A DNA stretch of 64,000 nt from Flaccisagitta enflata. Its lineage: Eukaryota; Chaetognatha; Sagittoidea; Aphragmophora. The stretch's first letter is position 1, and the number at the start of each line of letters is the position of its first letter. This document shows, one piece after another, positions 16,649 to 29,072 of this stretch. The notes below the pieces were generated by a model. The model was not told the DNA's origin and ran no database searches. It saw only the letters and a program-made list of their open reading frames with translations. The stretch lies in NCBI GenBank assembly GCA_965153355.1, contig OZ231128.1:21948001-22012000 (forward strand). Direction: 5' to 3'. Made by a program: the position numbers and the translations under genes.

Positions 16649-16676
16649 CAGCCAAGGGCAAATATCCACTGCCTAC

Positions 16677-17450
16677 ACATGCAGAACCACAGAGAGGAAA
16701 TTTGGACATCCAAATCGTCCGTCCGTCCGTCCGTCCGTCGTTCGTCCGTCCGTCCGACCGTCCGTCCGTCCGTCCGTCCGTCCGTCCGTCCGTCCGTCCG
16801 TCCGTCCGTCCGTCCGTCCGTCCGTCCGTCCTTCCGTCCCCTCCCTTCCGAATCTGTCCGTCCGTCCGTACGTCCTTCCGTCCGTCAATCCGTCCGTCCG
16901 TCCTTCCGTCCGTCCGTCCGTCCGTCCGTCCGTCCATCCATCCGTCCATCGCACTCTACTTTTTTTTAGTTCCCCCCTTGGCCGTGGGGTCTCAAGTCTC
17001 TGCCCGACTCAGGCTGGTTGTGACCCTCTTTGAGCCCTCTTAGCCCTTTCAGACCTCAATTTAGCCTTAAAGAGCTCAAATCTGCCCTTTGACCCTCTGA
17101 GCCCTCAAATTAGCCCTTTCAGACCTCAATTTAGCCTTACAGAGCTCAAATCTGCCTTCCAGACCTCAAATCTGCCCTCAAGACCTCAAATCAGCCCTCC
17201 AGACTTTAAATTTGACCCTTAGACCCCAAGCTTCGAATTTGGCCTCAAATTTGGTCTTGAATTTGACCCTTAGACCCCAAGCCTAAAACCTCGAATCTGC
17301 TCTTTTGGATTAAATTCTGCTATTCCGATTTCAAATCTGCCTCAGGACGTCTCGAAATTCACCCCTTTTGGGCCGCTGCCCTGCTCTCACTCCACTACTT
17401 CACTTGATCCTCCAAGCAGGGCATCGGGTATCGCCCGGCCATGTGCCATA
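16677..17450 (+). mobile_element. Composite minisatellite element 1
   Basis: Order: (GTCC)n 16718-16945, TTCCCCCCTTGGCCGTGG, 20-bp minisatellite 17010-17360 (units such as GACCTCAAATCTGCCCTC), then TTTTGGGCCGCTGCCCTGC and GCAGGGCATCGGGTATCG to 17450. The order matches the element that follows. Confidence 0.7.
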
Positions 17451-17460
17451 CTCTTTCAAG

Positions 17461-17490
17461 ATTTTTTTTTTTCTTTCTTTCTTTCTTTGT

Positions 17491-17549
<59 letters not shown>

Positions 17550-17614
17550 GTCTGTCTGTCTGTCTTTCCTTCTTTCTTTCTTTTTTTCTTTCTTTCTTTC
17601 TTTCTTTCTTTTTT

Positions 17615-17682
<68 letters not shown>

Positions 17683-17725
17683 TTTTTCTTTCTTTCTTTC
17701 TTCCTTTCTTTCTTTTTGAGAATTT
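17461..17725. repeat. (TTTC)n microsatellite
   Basis: With a short GTCT patch at 17548-17566. Confidence 0.97.
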
Positions 17726-17777
17726 CTTTCCTGATTTCTTTCCTTCACTCTTTCCTCTTGACTGTCTTTCTTTCCTC

Positions 17778-18405
17778 CTTTTTGGGCTGCGGCCCCAAAG
17801 GGCCGATGTCCTGTAGGACACAGGGGGGGATTTCCAGACGTCCGTCCTTCCGTCATTCCGTCTGTCCGTCTGTCCATCCCCCCCCCCCCTTGGCGATAGG
17901 AGGCCTCAAATCCTCTTAGGCCTGATTTAGGCCCTCTAAGCTCTCAAATCAGCTCTCCAGGCCTCAAATCAGCTCTCCAGGCCTCAAATCAGCTCTCCAG
18001 GCCTCAAATCTGTGTTCCAGGCCTCAAATCTGTGTTCCAGGCCTCAAATCAGCTCTCCAGGCCTCAAATCTGTGTTCCAGGCCTCAAATCAGCTCTCCAG
18101 ACTTCAAATCTGTGTTCCAGGCCTCAAATCTGCCCCTCAGGCCTCAAATCTGCCCCTCAGGCCTCAGGCCTGCCCCCAGGCCTCAAATTTAATCTTCAGG
18201 CCTTAAATCTTTCCCCCAGACCTCCAATCCCGCTTCAATTACCTCTTGGGCCTGATTTATTACCCAGGACATCGGCCCTTTGGGGCCGCTGCCCTGCTCT
18301 CACTCCAGGACATCGGCCCTTTGGGGCCGCTGCCCTGCTCTCATTCCACTATTTCACCTGATCACTCCAAGCAGGGCATCGGGTACCGCTGACCATGTGC
18401 GATCC
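17778..18405 (+). mobile_element. Composite minisatellite element 2, with inverted ends
   Basis: Left GGCCCCAAAGGGCCGATGTCCT is the inverse of AGGACATCGGCCCTTTGGGG at 18265-18285 (repeated at 18305). Between them lie a short GTCC tract (17838-17875), a run of about 12 C and the 20-bp minisatellite 17895-18240 (GCCTCAAATCAGCTCTCCAG). The right end continues CCGCTGCCCTGC ... GCAGGGCATCGGGTACCG. Confidence 0.75.
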
Positions 18406-18785
18406 TTGGATGACTAGTTTCCTTTCTTGTCTAGCTTTCTTCCTCATTTTTCATTCATCTTCATCAGTCATCAGTTTTTTTTCTTCGTTTCCCTCTTTAG
18501 CGCGAGCACTCGCCTTTACAACACGGTTGGTCGGCTGATTAGCTGCCTGACTTTTTTCTGTTGTTGATCAGGAGCAGGATCAGGAAGAGACATGGAATTT
18601 GTTGCAAGAAACATCCTTTCCTTCTAGCCTCTCTGATTGACATGGTTTCAAGTCTCCCCTCTCTCTTCCTTCCCCTGCGCCCTCTCTTCTTTGAATCGTT
18701 TTTTTTTTTTTTCGTTTTTTTTTATATTGGCCTTAAAAATGCCAATTTGGTTCTTATTCTCTCGGCCAAGGAACGCCTCGATTTT
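18406..18785. other. No feature seen
   Basis: Ordinary sequence with one T-rich run at 18700-18725. Confidence 0.4.
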
Positions 18786-18788
18786 CTA

Positions 18789-19130
<342 letters not shown>

Positions 19131-19139
19131 ACACAATAG

Positions 19140-19860
19140 CAGAAAGATAGGTTGACACAGAAAAAGAAGGATAGAGACAGATACGAATGCAATCCAAATT
19201 TCGTCTTCGAAGTTACAACTTCGTGGATATGGTATCGCTTTTAACATTTTAAAGTCACAATTCCATTTTCCATCATTCAGGTGAGTCAGTTGCATTAATG
19301 CCCTTTTCTGCACTCGCCACAAAGACAGCAGATTATGATTGTGTACACAACGTTGATCATAATCGCGTGTAGCTTCTCTAAAGAACGCTACCTCGGTCCA
19401 ACCTATCGCTGTTTATCGGTAGCATTTGCATTTGCATTTGCATTTGCATTTATTGCCGGTTTTCGCACTTTTGTCCCTATCCAAATACTTTTTCGTCACA
19501 GCCCCTACCCATATGCACGCGGCCGGAGCAGATGTGTATGTGGCGTTTGTTGGCCGAGAACACGTCACTCAAAAGGTCGGTTCCTTTGTTTGTCCATCCA
19601 TCCGTTTATTGGCCCATCCCTCCATCCATCCATCCAACCAACCAACTGTTCACCCAATTGCCCATCCATCCACCCGCAAATCTATCGGTCCGTCTGTCCA
19701 TCCATTCGTCCATCTGTTCGTTCATTCGTCCGTCCAGCCGCACGTCCAGCCATCCGGTCTTCCCCCGGTCGGTTCATTGGTAGCATTGTATATCACCATT
19801 TTAATCATTTCTGAGGTACAGTTTGAGTCTGTAATTATCTAACACCGTTTGTAAAGGTAC
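19140..19860. other. Mostly unique sequence with degenerate CCAT/CCGT tract
   Basis: GCATTT hexamers at 19423-19452. 19565-19760 is a degraded CCATCCAT/GTCCGTCC tract giving proline- and histidine-rich frames. No gene supported. Confidence 0.5.
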
Positions 19861-20051
19861 CACGGGGCTTCTTTTCATTGACTGAAGAACTTATACTTTA
19901 TACTTTATAACTTATACTTTATACTTTATACTTATCTTCATAACAGGATGGACTAGGACGTGTTTAAGAGTTTGGTCCTTTGTGCATTGTCTATTAATAG
20001 ACAGACTCGCTGATTCAAGGACTCTGCTTGAAAAATGAGTGATGTCGGGAA

Positions 20052-20089
<38 letters not shown>

Positions 20090-20308
20090 AGGCAGAACTA
20101 AAGCAAAACATGAAGCCAAGTGGAAAACCCATAAAAATGAAGGTCGGAACTAAACTGAAGAAAAACGAGAGGAAGAGATTGTTATGTGGGTGAGTGTATG
20201 AGAGTAGGAGCTCAAACATTATGCGTGTAAGTTCATTAAGTTTTTTTTCTTTTTAAGATCTTGCATCAGTATTTCAAAAAGTTTTTTCCCTGACATCCTC
20301 CGTAGGGT

Positions 20309-20705
20309 CATTGCTTCCCCTGCCCACACACCCGCGGCTGAATATACCACAAATCGGGCCATTTTGAGTTCTGATTTGACACGCTACTCACAAAATCAGA
20401 AGAAGTAAATGCATCGCATTTTTACGGTTATATGGCGAATGTCTACCCGTGGTCAATTAAAAGATATTGGTCATGCAACTGCGAGATGATAGAGTCACGT
20501 CAATATTGTGCGTGACAAGCCACGTTGATCTGATGTGCCGAGTTTGTTGTGACATGTCTACTTGCATATATATGACTAATTGTCATGCAATGGAAACAGG
20601 TAACTAGTGGTGTCATGTATGCCAAGTAATTTCCACATGGTTACTTTGTAAGCCGAGTCATTGAATGTTACATACTAACAAAGCCATTGCATATAGCTTT
20701 ATTCC
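20309..20705. repeat. Local duplication B, copy 1
   Basis: Matches 21410-21658 plus 22050-22172 (TTGCTTCCCCTGCCCACACA to TGTTACATACTAACA). It lacks the MITE that splits copy 2 and so acts as the empty-site reference. Confidence 0.9.
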
Positions 20706-20715
20706 TATTCAAGAA

Positions 20716-21262
20716 GTGGCGACCGCATTAACTGAGTCATTGTCTTGCTAAGAAATTCATGAAATGATGGAGTGACATTGTAGCTGCATAAACGCTAAGA
20801 CATCTGGTGACTACATTTACTGAGTCATTGTCATGCCAAGAAAACAGTAAAATGGTGGATTCATGAATTCATCTGATGACTACATTTACCGCGTCATCGT
20901 CATACTTAGGAAACAGTGAAATGGTGGAGTCAGGAATTCATCTAGTGACTACATTTACAGCGTCATTGTCATGCTAAGGAAACAGTGAAATGGTGGAGTC
21001 ATGAATTCATCTGGTGACTATATTTAGTGCGTCATTGTCATACTTAGGTAACAGTGAAATGGTGGGGTCATGAATTCATCTGGGGACTACATTTACGGAG
21101 TCATTGTCATGCTAAGGAAACAGTGGAATGGTGGAGTCAAGAACTCATCTGGTGACTATGTTTACTGAGTCATTGTCATGCTAAGGAAACAGTGAAATGG
21201 TATAGTTACGAAGTCATCTGGTGACTACATTTACTGAGTCATTGTCATACTATGGAAACAGT
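20716..21262. repeat. 69-bp tandem repeat, about eight copies
   Basis: Units hold CTGGTGACTACATTTACTGA, GTCATTGTCATGCTAAGGAA and ACAGTGAAATGGTGGAGTCA. Phase is constant at 69 bp (for example 20803 and 20872). Confidence 0.92.
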
Positions 21263-21409
21263 GTAATGATGGATGACGAGCCCGAAGCCAAGTTTGGGTT
21301 TAACGAGAACTTCAGGGAATTCAGAGTTGGGCGCAGAGAGAGTTATTAACACAACGGGAAAGAGAAAAGAGAGAGGGAGAGAGAGAGAGAGAGAGACACA
21401 GAGGGGGGG

Positions 21410-22172
21410 GGTCATTGCTTCCCCTGCCCACACACCCGCAGCTGAATATACCACAAAGTTCTGATTTGACACGCTACTCACAAAATCAGAAGAAATAAAT
21501 GTATAGCATTTTTTACGGTTATATGGTGATTGTCTACAGGTGGTCAATTAAAAGATATCGGTCATGCAACTGCGAGATGATAGAGTCATGTCATTATCGC
21601 GCGTGACAAGCCATGTTGATCTGTTGTGCCGAGTTTGATGTGACGTGTCTACTTGCATATATGTCACGGTGCACACGAAGGGGCAATTTTCCTGGTCATA
21701 TCATACTCAAGAAAAAAGATCAAGTGGTTCATTTACAATTTTTATAAAAAAATATTGTATCTGATTGCACAATATTCATTAATTTGCATTAAATATAATT
21801 TATATGTACAACATCAGTATGAAAAATTGAGAAAAATGAAAGAAAAATTTATTTTTATTCTTTGACTTGTTGCAGGTGAAATTCTTAATCTGTCTCTGAT
21901 TGCAAAATTTTGCATTTCTAAGCACATGGCCCTTTTCTAAACACACATAAGAAAAGGGCCATGTTTTTAGAAATGCAAAATTTTGCATTTAGAGACAGAT
22001 TAAGAATTTCACGCAAAATGATTTTCCAAACTAGCTGCTCGTGTGCGCCGCGACATGTACGACTTATTGTCGTGCAATGGAAACAGTTAACTAGTAGTGT
22101 AGTGTCACATATGCCAAGTAATTTCCACATGGTTACTTCGTAAGCCGAGTCATTGATTGTTACATACTAACA
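21410..22172. repeat. Local duplication B, copy 2 (interrupted)
   Basis: Copy of 20309-20705 at about 93 percent identity, split by a MITE at about 21659-22060. Confidence 0.9.
21659..22060. mobile_element. MITE with terminal inverted repeats and internal hairpin
   Basis: Ends ATGTCACGGTGCACACGA and (inverse) ATGTCGCGGCGCACACGA. The core at 21875-22010 is the same hairpin as at 2098-2242. Comparison with 20565-20585 shows the inserted segment. A TATA/TGTA direct repeat may be the target duplication but sits in a TA-rich site. No transposase. Confidence 0.8.
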
Positions 22173-22830
22173 CACACACACACAAAGCTAGTTTTGTAGT
22201 ATCTTATTAATTACAGCCATAGGACAAGTGTCTTTGACTTTTTCCATGATAGGTGGAACAATATCCCTCACTATACCCAAACTGAAAAATATGGAACAGG
22301 GCCTTGTGTGCCCTCACTGACTTGTCACCGCCAAAGATTTGCGTTACTGTACGTCAGTAGTCGGCCGTTATAAGGTTGTTATATGGTAAAAATCTCATAA
22401 CTAACTTGTAAACATCCATGTTATACCTTGAACGTTATTGAATAAGTGAATTACAGACAGACCAACTGACAGAAACTACTCACCTCACCATTCACCAAAT
22501 CAAATAACAGTCACAACCGACACAATCCCGCTCAAAAGATTAGATTATATTGAAAGATAATTCTATGAGAGAATGAATGAATGGTTGATGGTCTTATCCA
22601 TGGTCAAGGACAGAAAAATAAAGAGAAAAGAGGAGGAAAGATATAGAGAGAGAAAAAAGAAGAACATTTGTGGTCGGAAGAAAGAGAGCAAAGAAGTCAG
22701 AAGAAACAAGCAAGAATTGGAAATGAGTTTCTCCTTCCCCTTTTTCAGCTGGCCTAATCTCTCTCAGACTTGAAAAGGCTCTGGACAAAAACGAGAGGTT
22801 GATAACGGCTTAAGAGGAACCTCGTAAAAA
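22173..22830. other. Unique-looking sequence, no gene seen
   Basis: A 66-residue Lys/Glu-rich frame at 22573-22773 is purine-rich sequence with no other support. Confidence 0.4.
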
Positions 22831-22834
22831 GAGA

Positions 22835-22837
<3 letters not shown>

Positions 22838-22920
<83 letters not shown>
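22838..22920. repeat. (GA)n microsatellite
   Basis: Pure AG run. Confidence 0.98.
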
Positions 22921-22924
<4 letters not shown>

Positions 22925-22994
22925 ACAGATCAATACTGGCAATACTCAGGAGTCAGAAACAATAATTTGGGACAATAAGGCAGTGTTCTGGAAA

Positions 22995-23570
22995 AAACAA
23001 CCGACGGATAAACCGACGGACGGATGTTGTGAACTTTAGAATCGCGTGTGTACAGTCAGTGGACAAAACAAAATAGGTAGAGTGCTCACTCTGTTGACTT
23101 TGATCCAACCTACTGTTATCAAACACCAGGCTGTAAACAACAACTGGTTATAAAAATTACAGCCGGCTGTTATGCTAAAAAGTTGGCAAAAATCCAACTT
23201 TCTCCAAATAAAACAAGACCTGCAAATTTGTAATCCCGGTGCAATTCTGACAAGTTTGATATGTCACAACATATATTTTTATATGAAAATAAAATTGTTT
23301 ATCAATGTTTAAAGATTATTCTTTATAAAAAATATTAAGTGTGACATGTCAAACTTCTCAAAATTTCATCAGGATTATGAATATGCTAGTCACATTCTAT
23401 TCTATTAAGGTTGAATTTTTACCGACTTTGTAAGATGACAGCCGGCTGTAATTTTTACAACCAGTTGTTGTTTACAGCTTGCTGTTTAATAACAGTAGGT
23501 TGGATCAATACCAACAGAGTGAGCTCTTTACCTATTTTGTTTTGTCCACTGACTGTGTACACAAGTAAAA
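22995..23570 (+). mobile_element. AACAAG-type 3' end interrupted by a MITE
   Basis: ACCGACGGATAAACCGACGG, then AGAATCGCGTGTGTA at 23038-23052. After the MITE the sequence resumes TGTACACAAGTAAAA. Removing the MITE and one TGTA restores a hairpin followed by TAAAA. Confidence 0.6.
23053..23555. mobile_element. MITE with arms of about 125 bp
   Basis: Starts CAGTCAGTGGACAAAACAAA and ends with its exact inverse. The two arms agree over about 125 bp with few mismatches. TGTA flanks both sides (23049-23052 and 23556-23559). No protein coded. Confidence 0.88.
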
Positions 23571-24159
23571 CCTGTAAGTCGCGTGCGGGATATGAATAAC
23601 TTAGGATGAATTAGATAGAATAGAAATGACTCAAGATCTAACTTAACAAGCCCAATAGGGCAACGATGTGTCCTCCTCGAAGCTCTAAGCAGAGAGAATT
23701 TTGGGATTACAACTGGACTTAAAGATAGACCTTTGACATGTGTTTTGAGCTACTATTGTGGCAATAAGCAATATCAACAGTTCCTCTTGGAAAAGCTATA
23801 GAATCAATGCTTTGATGAGATTTGCATATTGCAGCGTTTATCCTAGACATATGTCATCGCGCTTTCAAGGACTTTTTATAAACAAAACACTAAAAATACT
23901 AAGATGCAAAAGTCAACGAGACAATATTGAAAACATTTTTATGATATGGAGAGATAGTCGTAGTCTGGGGGCTGAGGGCAGGGCTTTTACATGGACAGAG
24001 CCTTTATCCGCAGTTTTATCTGCAGTTTCATCCGCAGTTTTAAGTGCTCCATAGTGTTCTCCACAGATTTATCTGCAGGTTTATCCGCAGGTTTATCAGC
24101 AGGTTTATTCGAGGTCTAACTGCTGATTCACCCGCTGGCGATGAAGAGCAGGAGGTGAC

Positions 24160-24690
24160 GTGGCGGCAATGTCGATGGCGTTGGCGCTGGCGCTGGCAAT
24201 GTTGAGCAGGAAAAAGAGAGGCGATAGCGATGGCGATAGCAATGAATTGTTTACACTTCCCATCGCCTTCGCCGTCGCCGACGCCGTCGCCATTACCATC
24301 ATGATCCTCAATGTTGTCATCATGGCCGACATTGTTCTCAAATTTAATGACGACGACAACAGCGGCAGTGGCGGTGGCGGCGGCGGCGATGACGACAACG
24401 ACGACGAATACGACAGCAACAACGACGATGGCGGCAACGGCGGCAAAGACGACGACGACGATGACGACGACGACAACAGTGACGACAACAGTGACGACGA
24501 CAATGAGGATTACGACAACAACAACGACGACGAAAAAAAGAAAATGAAAAAAAGAGAACAAAGAAAACAGGGAAATAAACATAAAAAGTTAAAAAAAAAC
24601 AAACCAAAAAACAACAAAAACTTCATTGTTATTGCCTTCATTGTCGCCGTCACCAGCGCCAGCGCCATCACCGACATCATCTTCATGAAA
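24160..24690. repeat. Degenerate GGCGAT / (GAC)n low-complexity tract
   Basis: Hexamer-like GGCGCT/GGCGAT (24150-24300) then GAC-rich codons (24345-24535). The 184-residue + frame has an Asp/Asn-rich centre and Lys-rich end. It lacks a signal peptide at its start and any splice support, so I treat it as repeat translation. Confidence 0.6.
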
Positions 24691-24891
24691 AAAACTGCGG
24701 ATAGACCCTCATAGCCCTCAGACTACTCATGGGAGGATATGGATAGGTGGATACATGTAGAGAGCAGAAGCATAACTTTCTACAGTTTTGGAGTCCAAAA
24801 CAAAAGGATGAATTTCAAAAAATTTGAATTCTGGAGGTGGGAGGGGCAAGATCAACACATTGTCACAATGACCAGAATGGCGTAACTCAAG

Positions 24892-25640
24892 AGATGCGAG
24901 GACGCATCTAAAAATGATCAGGGGTGGTTGGTGAGTGATTGGAGATGGATAAGCGGGATTTTTGAGGTAGGGTTAACGGACATACATATGGACGGACAGA
25001 CCCTATTATAGAGATGCGAGGACGCATCTAAAAATGATCAGGGGTGGTTGGTGAGTGAATGGAGATGGATAAGCGGGATTTTTGAGGTAGGGTTAACAGA
25101 CATACATACGGACAGACAGACCCTCTCATAGAGATGCGAGGACGCATCTAAAAATGATCAGGGGTGGTTGGTGAGTGATTGGAGATGGATAAGCGGGATT
25201 TTTGAGGTAGGGTTAATGGACATACATACAGACGGACAGACCCCCTTATAGAGATGCGAGGACGCATCTAAAAATGATCAGGGGTGGCTGGCGAGTGATT
25301 GGAGATGGATAAGCAGGATTTTTGAGGTAGGGTTAACGGACATACATACGGACAGACAGACCCTCTTATAGAGATGCGAGGACGCATCTAAAAATGATCA
25401 GGGGTGGTCGGTGAGTGATTGGAGATGGATAAGCGGGATTTTTGAGGTAGGGTTAACGGACATATATATGGGCAGACAGACCCTCTTACAGAGATGCGAG
25501 GACGCATCTAAAAATGATCAGGGGTGGTTGGTGAGTGATTGGAGATGGATAGGCGGGATTTTTGAGGTAGGGTTAACGGACATACATACGGACGGACAGA
25601 CCCTCTTATAGAGATGCGAGGACGCATCTAAAAAGACATA
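24892..25640. repeat. 120-bp tandem array, six full copies plus a partial
   Basis: Unit exactly 120 bp at more than 95 percent identity. It contains GATCAGGGGTGGTTGGTGAG, GATTTTTGAGGTAGGGTTAA, a GACGGACAGACC tract and the AGATGCGAGGACGCATCT hairpin. The unit therefore looks like a repeated 3' element end. Confidence 0.96.
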
Positions 25641-26056
25641 AAAAGATGTAGAATTACAAACAGACAGACAGAGAGATAGACAGAGGCAGAGGCTGAGACA
25701 GACAATGACAGAGACAGATGGTGATAGACACAAGAATGAATTACGTTCAAATCATCCGCCCGGCATTAAGCCTTGTACATTGAACAACATTCATCGGGAA
25801 AAAAGTCGAAGTCAGTCTTCGACTTTTTGACATATTCAAGAGAAACAGGGTTTTCATTTTCTTATGAGGAAGTTGTGCATCTCTTCCGGCTGATTGGTCC
25901 CTCAAACAAAATTGATAGGGTAAGTAAATTTGATAATTCTCTTTCATTTGGCGCCAAGCAGAATGCTCTACGACAAATATTTTTTGCGCTATGATTTTTT
26001 AAAGATTTATTTTTGAAAAATTCAAATGAAATTTTTTTCGATTTTTTTTATTTTGT

Positions 26057-26530
26057 GTAGGATCAATAAAGGAGTGAATTCATGTTTACTTGAGCATGCA
26101 AATACATAAGAAATGTTTATGAGCATGGCTGCTCATCTGGGAGGGCGTTTCTGAGCATTTTAGCTCATTTAGCTCACTTAGCTCAATCTATTTTTTCTGA
26201 TTTCAAATACGATAAATGAATAAATATTTTCATACTTGTTTAAGCAAGCAAATTAAAAAAACATGTCAGTGAGCAGAGCTGCTCACCTGTGAGGTGTTTT
26301 TAAGTATTCTAGCTCATTCAGCTCATTTAGTTTGCTCTTTTTCTCTGATTCAAAATAGAATGAATAAATGAATGTTTTGATTTAAGCATGCAAATACAAG
26401 AAAGCATATCAGTGAGAAAAGCTGGTTGTCTGGTTGAATCATTTTGAATATTTTAGCTCATCTAGCTCATTTGGTTCAGTTCTATTTTTCTCTGATTTTC
26501 AGTGCAATCAATACATACAATTGCTTTTGA
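26057..26530. repeat. Tandem repeat of about 155 bp, three copies
   Basis: Shared pieces: TGAGCATGCAAATACA, AGCATGGCTGCTCATCTG, TTTAGCTCATTTAGCTCA and TTTTTCTGATTTCAAATACG. A fourth copy lies at 27255-27440. Confidence 0.85.
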
Positions 26531-26640
26531 TTTGATCTAACAGAAAAAAGGAAAAATTTGGTGACTGAAGTCAAAAGCATGGTAAAAATGACCAATGCTT
26601 ACGACTTTTTTCCTCACGGCGACAGCCGCCATTACTGGTA
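26531..26640. repeat. Dispersed motif GCTTACGACTTTTTTCCTCA
   Basis: 26465-26642 matches 31060-31220 including the segment CACGGCGACAGCCGCCATTA. Related motifs are at 45264, 55614 and 62521. Confidence 0.75.
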
Positions 26641-27254
26641 CAAGCGCCTACAGACAGACAGACAGACAGACAGAAAGACAGAGAGACAGATAAACAAACC
26701 AATGAGCCAGAGACGGCATGAAAAACACACACATTCGCAGATCAATACTGACTATGTACTCATCTTCAGAGGCAGTGATGCAATAAGACAAAAGATTATG
26801 GACATGGGAAGAAAAATCAACGGACAGACCCACGGGCCAAAATGGCGAACTATAGAAACGCGTGTGTACGGGAGAAAAAAAACGCCCCCGGCCCGGACAA
26901 GCGAATGAAATTTCCAATCGACATTTTTGAAGAGATGCAAAAACGAAGAGGAGAACAAACGCGGAGAACGAATGTAAAAGCGGCTTTGTAAACATTAGCT
27001 GTCAGAATCAGGATTAAGTAATGATTAGCTGATTTGGCACATATATCTCAGTTCCGCGAGAGAAAATGTCATCGGCGTTTTTTTTTCTTATATAATTTCC
27101 GGCCTTGCGTCATCAATTAAGGTCGTGTTCGATCGTTTTTTTTCCAGAGTTTCATCCCTTGATTCATCCATTGATTCATTATTTCAATGATTAATTTATT
27201 CATATAGATTGATTTGTTCATGAATTCATTCATTAATTTCAATTCATTATGCAT
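26641..27254. other. No gene seen
   Basis: A short (GACA)n at 26652-26690, otherwise unremarkable. Confidence 0.4.
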
Positions 27255-27440
27255 TTCAAGTAGGATCAATAATGGATTGTATTTATGTTTGTTTGAGCAA
27301 TCAAGTACAAGAAAACATGTTTATGAGCATAGCTGCTCATCTGTGAGGGTGTTATTGAGCATTCTAGCTCATTCAGCACATTTAGCTCAAACTTTTTTTT
27401 CTGATTTCAAATGCGATAAATGAATAAATATCTTGAGTAG
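27255..27440. repeat. Dispersed copy of the 155-bp unit
   Basis: Matches 26057-26220 (GGATCAATAATGGATTG, AGCATAGCTGCTCATCTG). Confidence 0.8.
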
Positions 27441-27493
27441 TAATGTTGTCCAACTTTCATATTTAAGCAAGCAGATACAATAGTCGCAAAAGC

Positions 27494-27925
27494 GTTAGAT
27501 GGTCAGCGGTACCCGTGCCCTGCCTAAGTAGGTTGTGGTTGAAGTTGAGGGGGGAGCAGGGCAGCGGCCCCGAAGGGGTCGATGACCTATGCTTTCACAC
27601 ATATGGGAGATTTTCTCCTTCTCCTCCTCCTCCTCCTCCTCCTCCGTCCGTCCCCCTCTCAAATCCCAGTCTCGAGGCCCAAATTCCAGTCTCGAGGCCC
27701 AAATCCCAGTCTTGAGGCCCAAATCCCAGCCTCAAGGCCCAAATCCTAGCCTCAAGGCCTAAATCCTAGCCTGGAGGCGGAGTTTTGGGCCTCAAGGCCG
27801 GGATCTGGGCCTCTTGGCTGAGATTTTGACGTTGAGGCTGAGATTTAGGCTTCAAGACTGAAATCTGGGCCTCCAGGCTAGGATTTGGGCCTCCAGGCTA
27901 GGATTTGGACCTTGAGGCGTCAGTC
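27494..27925 (-). mobile_element. Composite minisatellite element 3 (reverse)
   Basis: 27494-27600 is the reverse of the GGCCGCTGCCCTGC block (GCAGGGCAGCGGCCCCGAAG). It is followed by (CTC)n 27618-27645, GTCCGTCC and the 20-bp minisatellite 27659-27920. Confidence 0.72.
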
Positions 27926-28023
27926 GTCATTCGTCATCATCATTTCATCAGTCACGACCGATTGATTTACACAAAACTAACAGCTACTGCGCCGTGGCCA
28001 TCTTCCGTTATTCATGAAACGTG

Positions 28024-28025
28024 AC

Positions 28026-28059
<34 letters not shown>

Positions 28060-28131
28060 ATGGATGAATGGATGGATGGATGGATGGATGGATGGATAGA
28101 TGGATGGATGGATGGATGGATGGATGGATGG

Positions 28132-28167
<36 letters not shown>

Positions 28168-28352
28168 ATGGATTGACTGATGGATGGATGGATGGATGGA
28201 TGGATTGACGGATGGATGCATGGATGGATGGACGGATGGATGCATGCATTGATGGATGGATGGATGGATGGATGGATGGATGGATGGATGGATGGATGGA
28301 TGAATGGATGGATGGATGGATGGATGGATGGATGGATGGATGGATGGATGGA
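28024..28352. repeat. (GGAT)n microsatellite
   Basis: About 330 bp of GATG with scattered single changes; source of the long IHPS frames. Confidence 0.98.
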
Positions 28353-28603
28353 CCGAAGGACGGACCGACGGATGGACAGGCAGATGGACATGCTCTACTA
28401 TCGCAGACTATCGAAAAATGACCGGCTAAAAAGCGTGATTTTCGAAAACGCAAAATGGTGCGATGGACGTCAAACGGATGGACCGTCCGTATGACCAAAG
28501 GACATGGACACACAGACGACTTGATAAGATACGATAAAGCATCTTAACAAATTGAAATCTATTTGTGTATTTGATATCGGACTCGTAGTCAAAGGAAAAC
28601 TAT

Positions 28604-28882
<279 letters not shown>

Positions 28883-29004
28883 GTTCAACGTATACAATCA
28901 AAGCGCTTCACTTTCCATGCTTATATACGTGCATTTAATGATTCCAGAGATGCAGAAATTGCAGAAAAAATAACGTTTGTTACTTCTTTCGGATTTTGAC
29001 GCAG

Positions 29005-29072
29005 ATCGCAGTGGAGAGATTCAGAGGGAAAATGCTGACGACGTCGACGACGATGACGACGATGACGACTAA
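29005..29072 (+). CDS. Possible terminal exon, EF-hand-like half motif and poly-Asp
   Basis: After a plausible acceptor (TTTTGACGCAG, AG at 29003-29004), the phase-1 frame reads D-R-S-G-E-I-Q-R-E, then Asp-rich codons and TAA at 29070-29072. DRSGEI fits positions 3-8 of an EF-hand loop. The acidic protein at 38340 also has an EF-hand loop cut by a phase-1 intron. No upstream exon was found and the Asp run is a GAC repeat, so this may be chance. Confidence 0.22.

Larger units (their letters stand above)
23645..25640 (+). mobile_element. AACAAG element, AGATGCG subtype, with multiple 3' ends
   Basis: 5' AACAAGCCCAATAGGGCAAC followed by GATGTGTCCTC at about 23664, nearly the inverse of GAGGACGCATC in the 3' hairpins. 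The 3' part is the 120-bp array at 24892-25640, every unit of which ends in AGATGCGAGGACGCATCT then AAAA. The interior holds degenerate GCAGGTTTATC repeats (24006-24110) and a GAC-rich tract. Whether both ends belong to one insertion is inferred. Confidence 0.5.

Noticed and set aside
16179-17043. 284-codon frame with FFLSFF and SVRPSVRP
   Set aside because: Runs from (TTTC)n into (GTCC)n; no other coding evidence.
24160-24714. 184-codon acidic/basic frame
   Set aside because: Built from GGCGAT and GAC repeats; no signal peptide at its start, no splice sites, no homologue recognised.
24892-25640. CRISPR-like direct repeats
   Set aside because: Repeat units are contiguous at 120 bp with no unique spacers, and the DNA is eukaryotic.
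27977-28513. 178-codon IHPSIHPS frame
   Set aside because: (GGAT)n translation.
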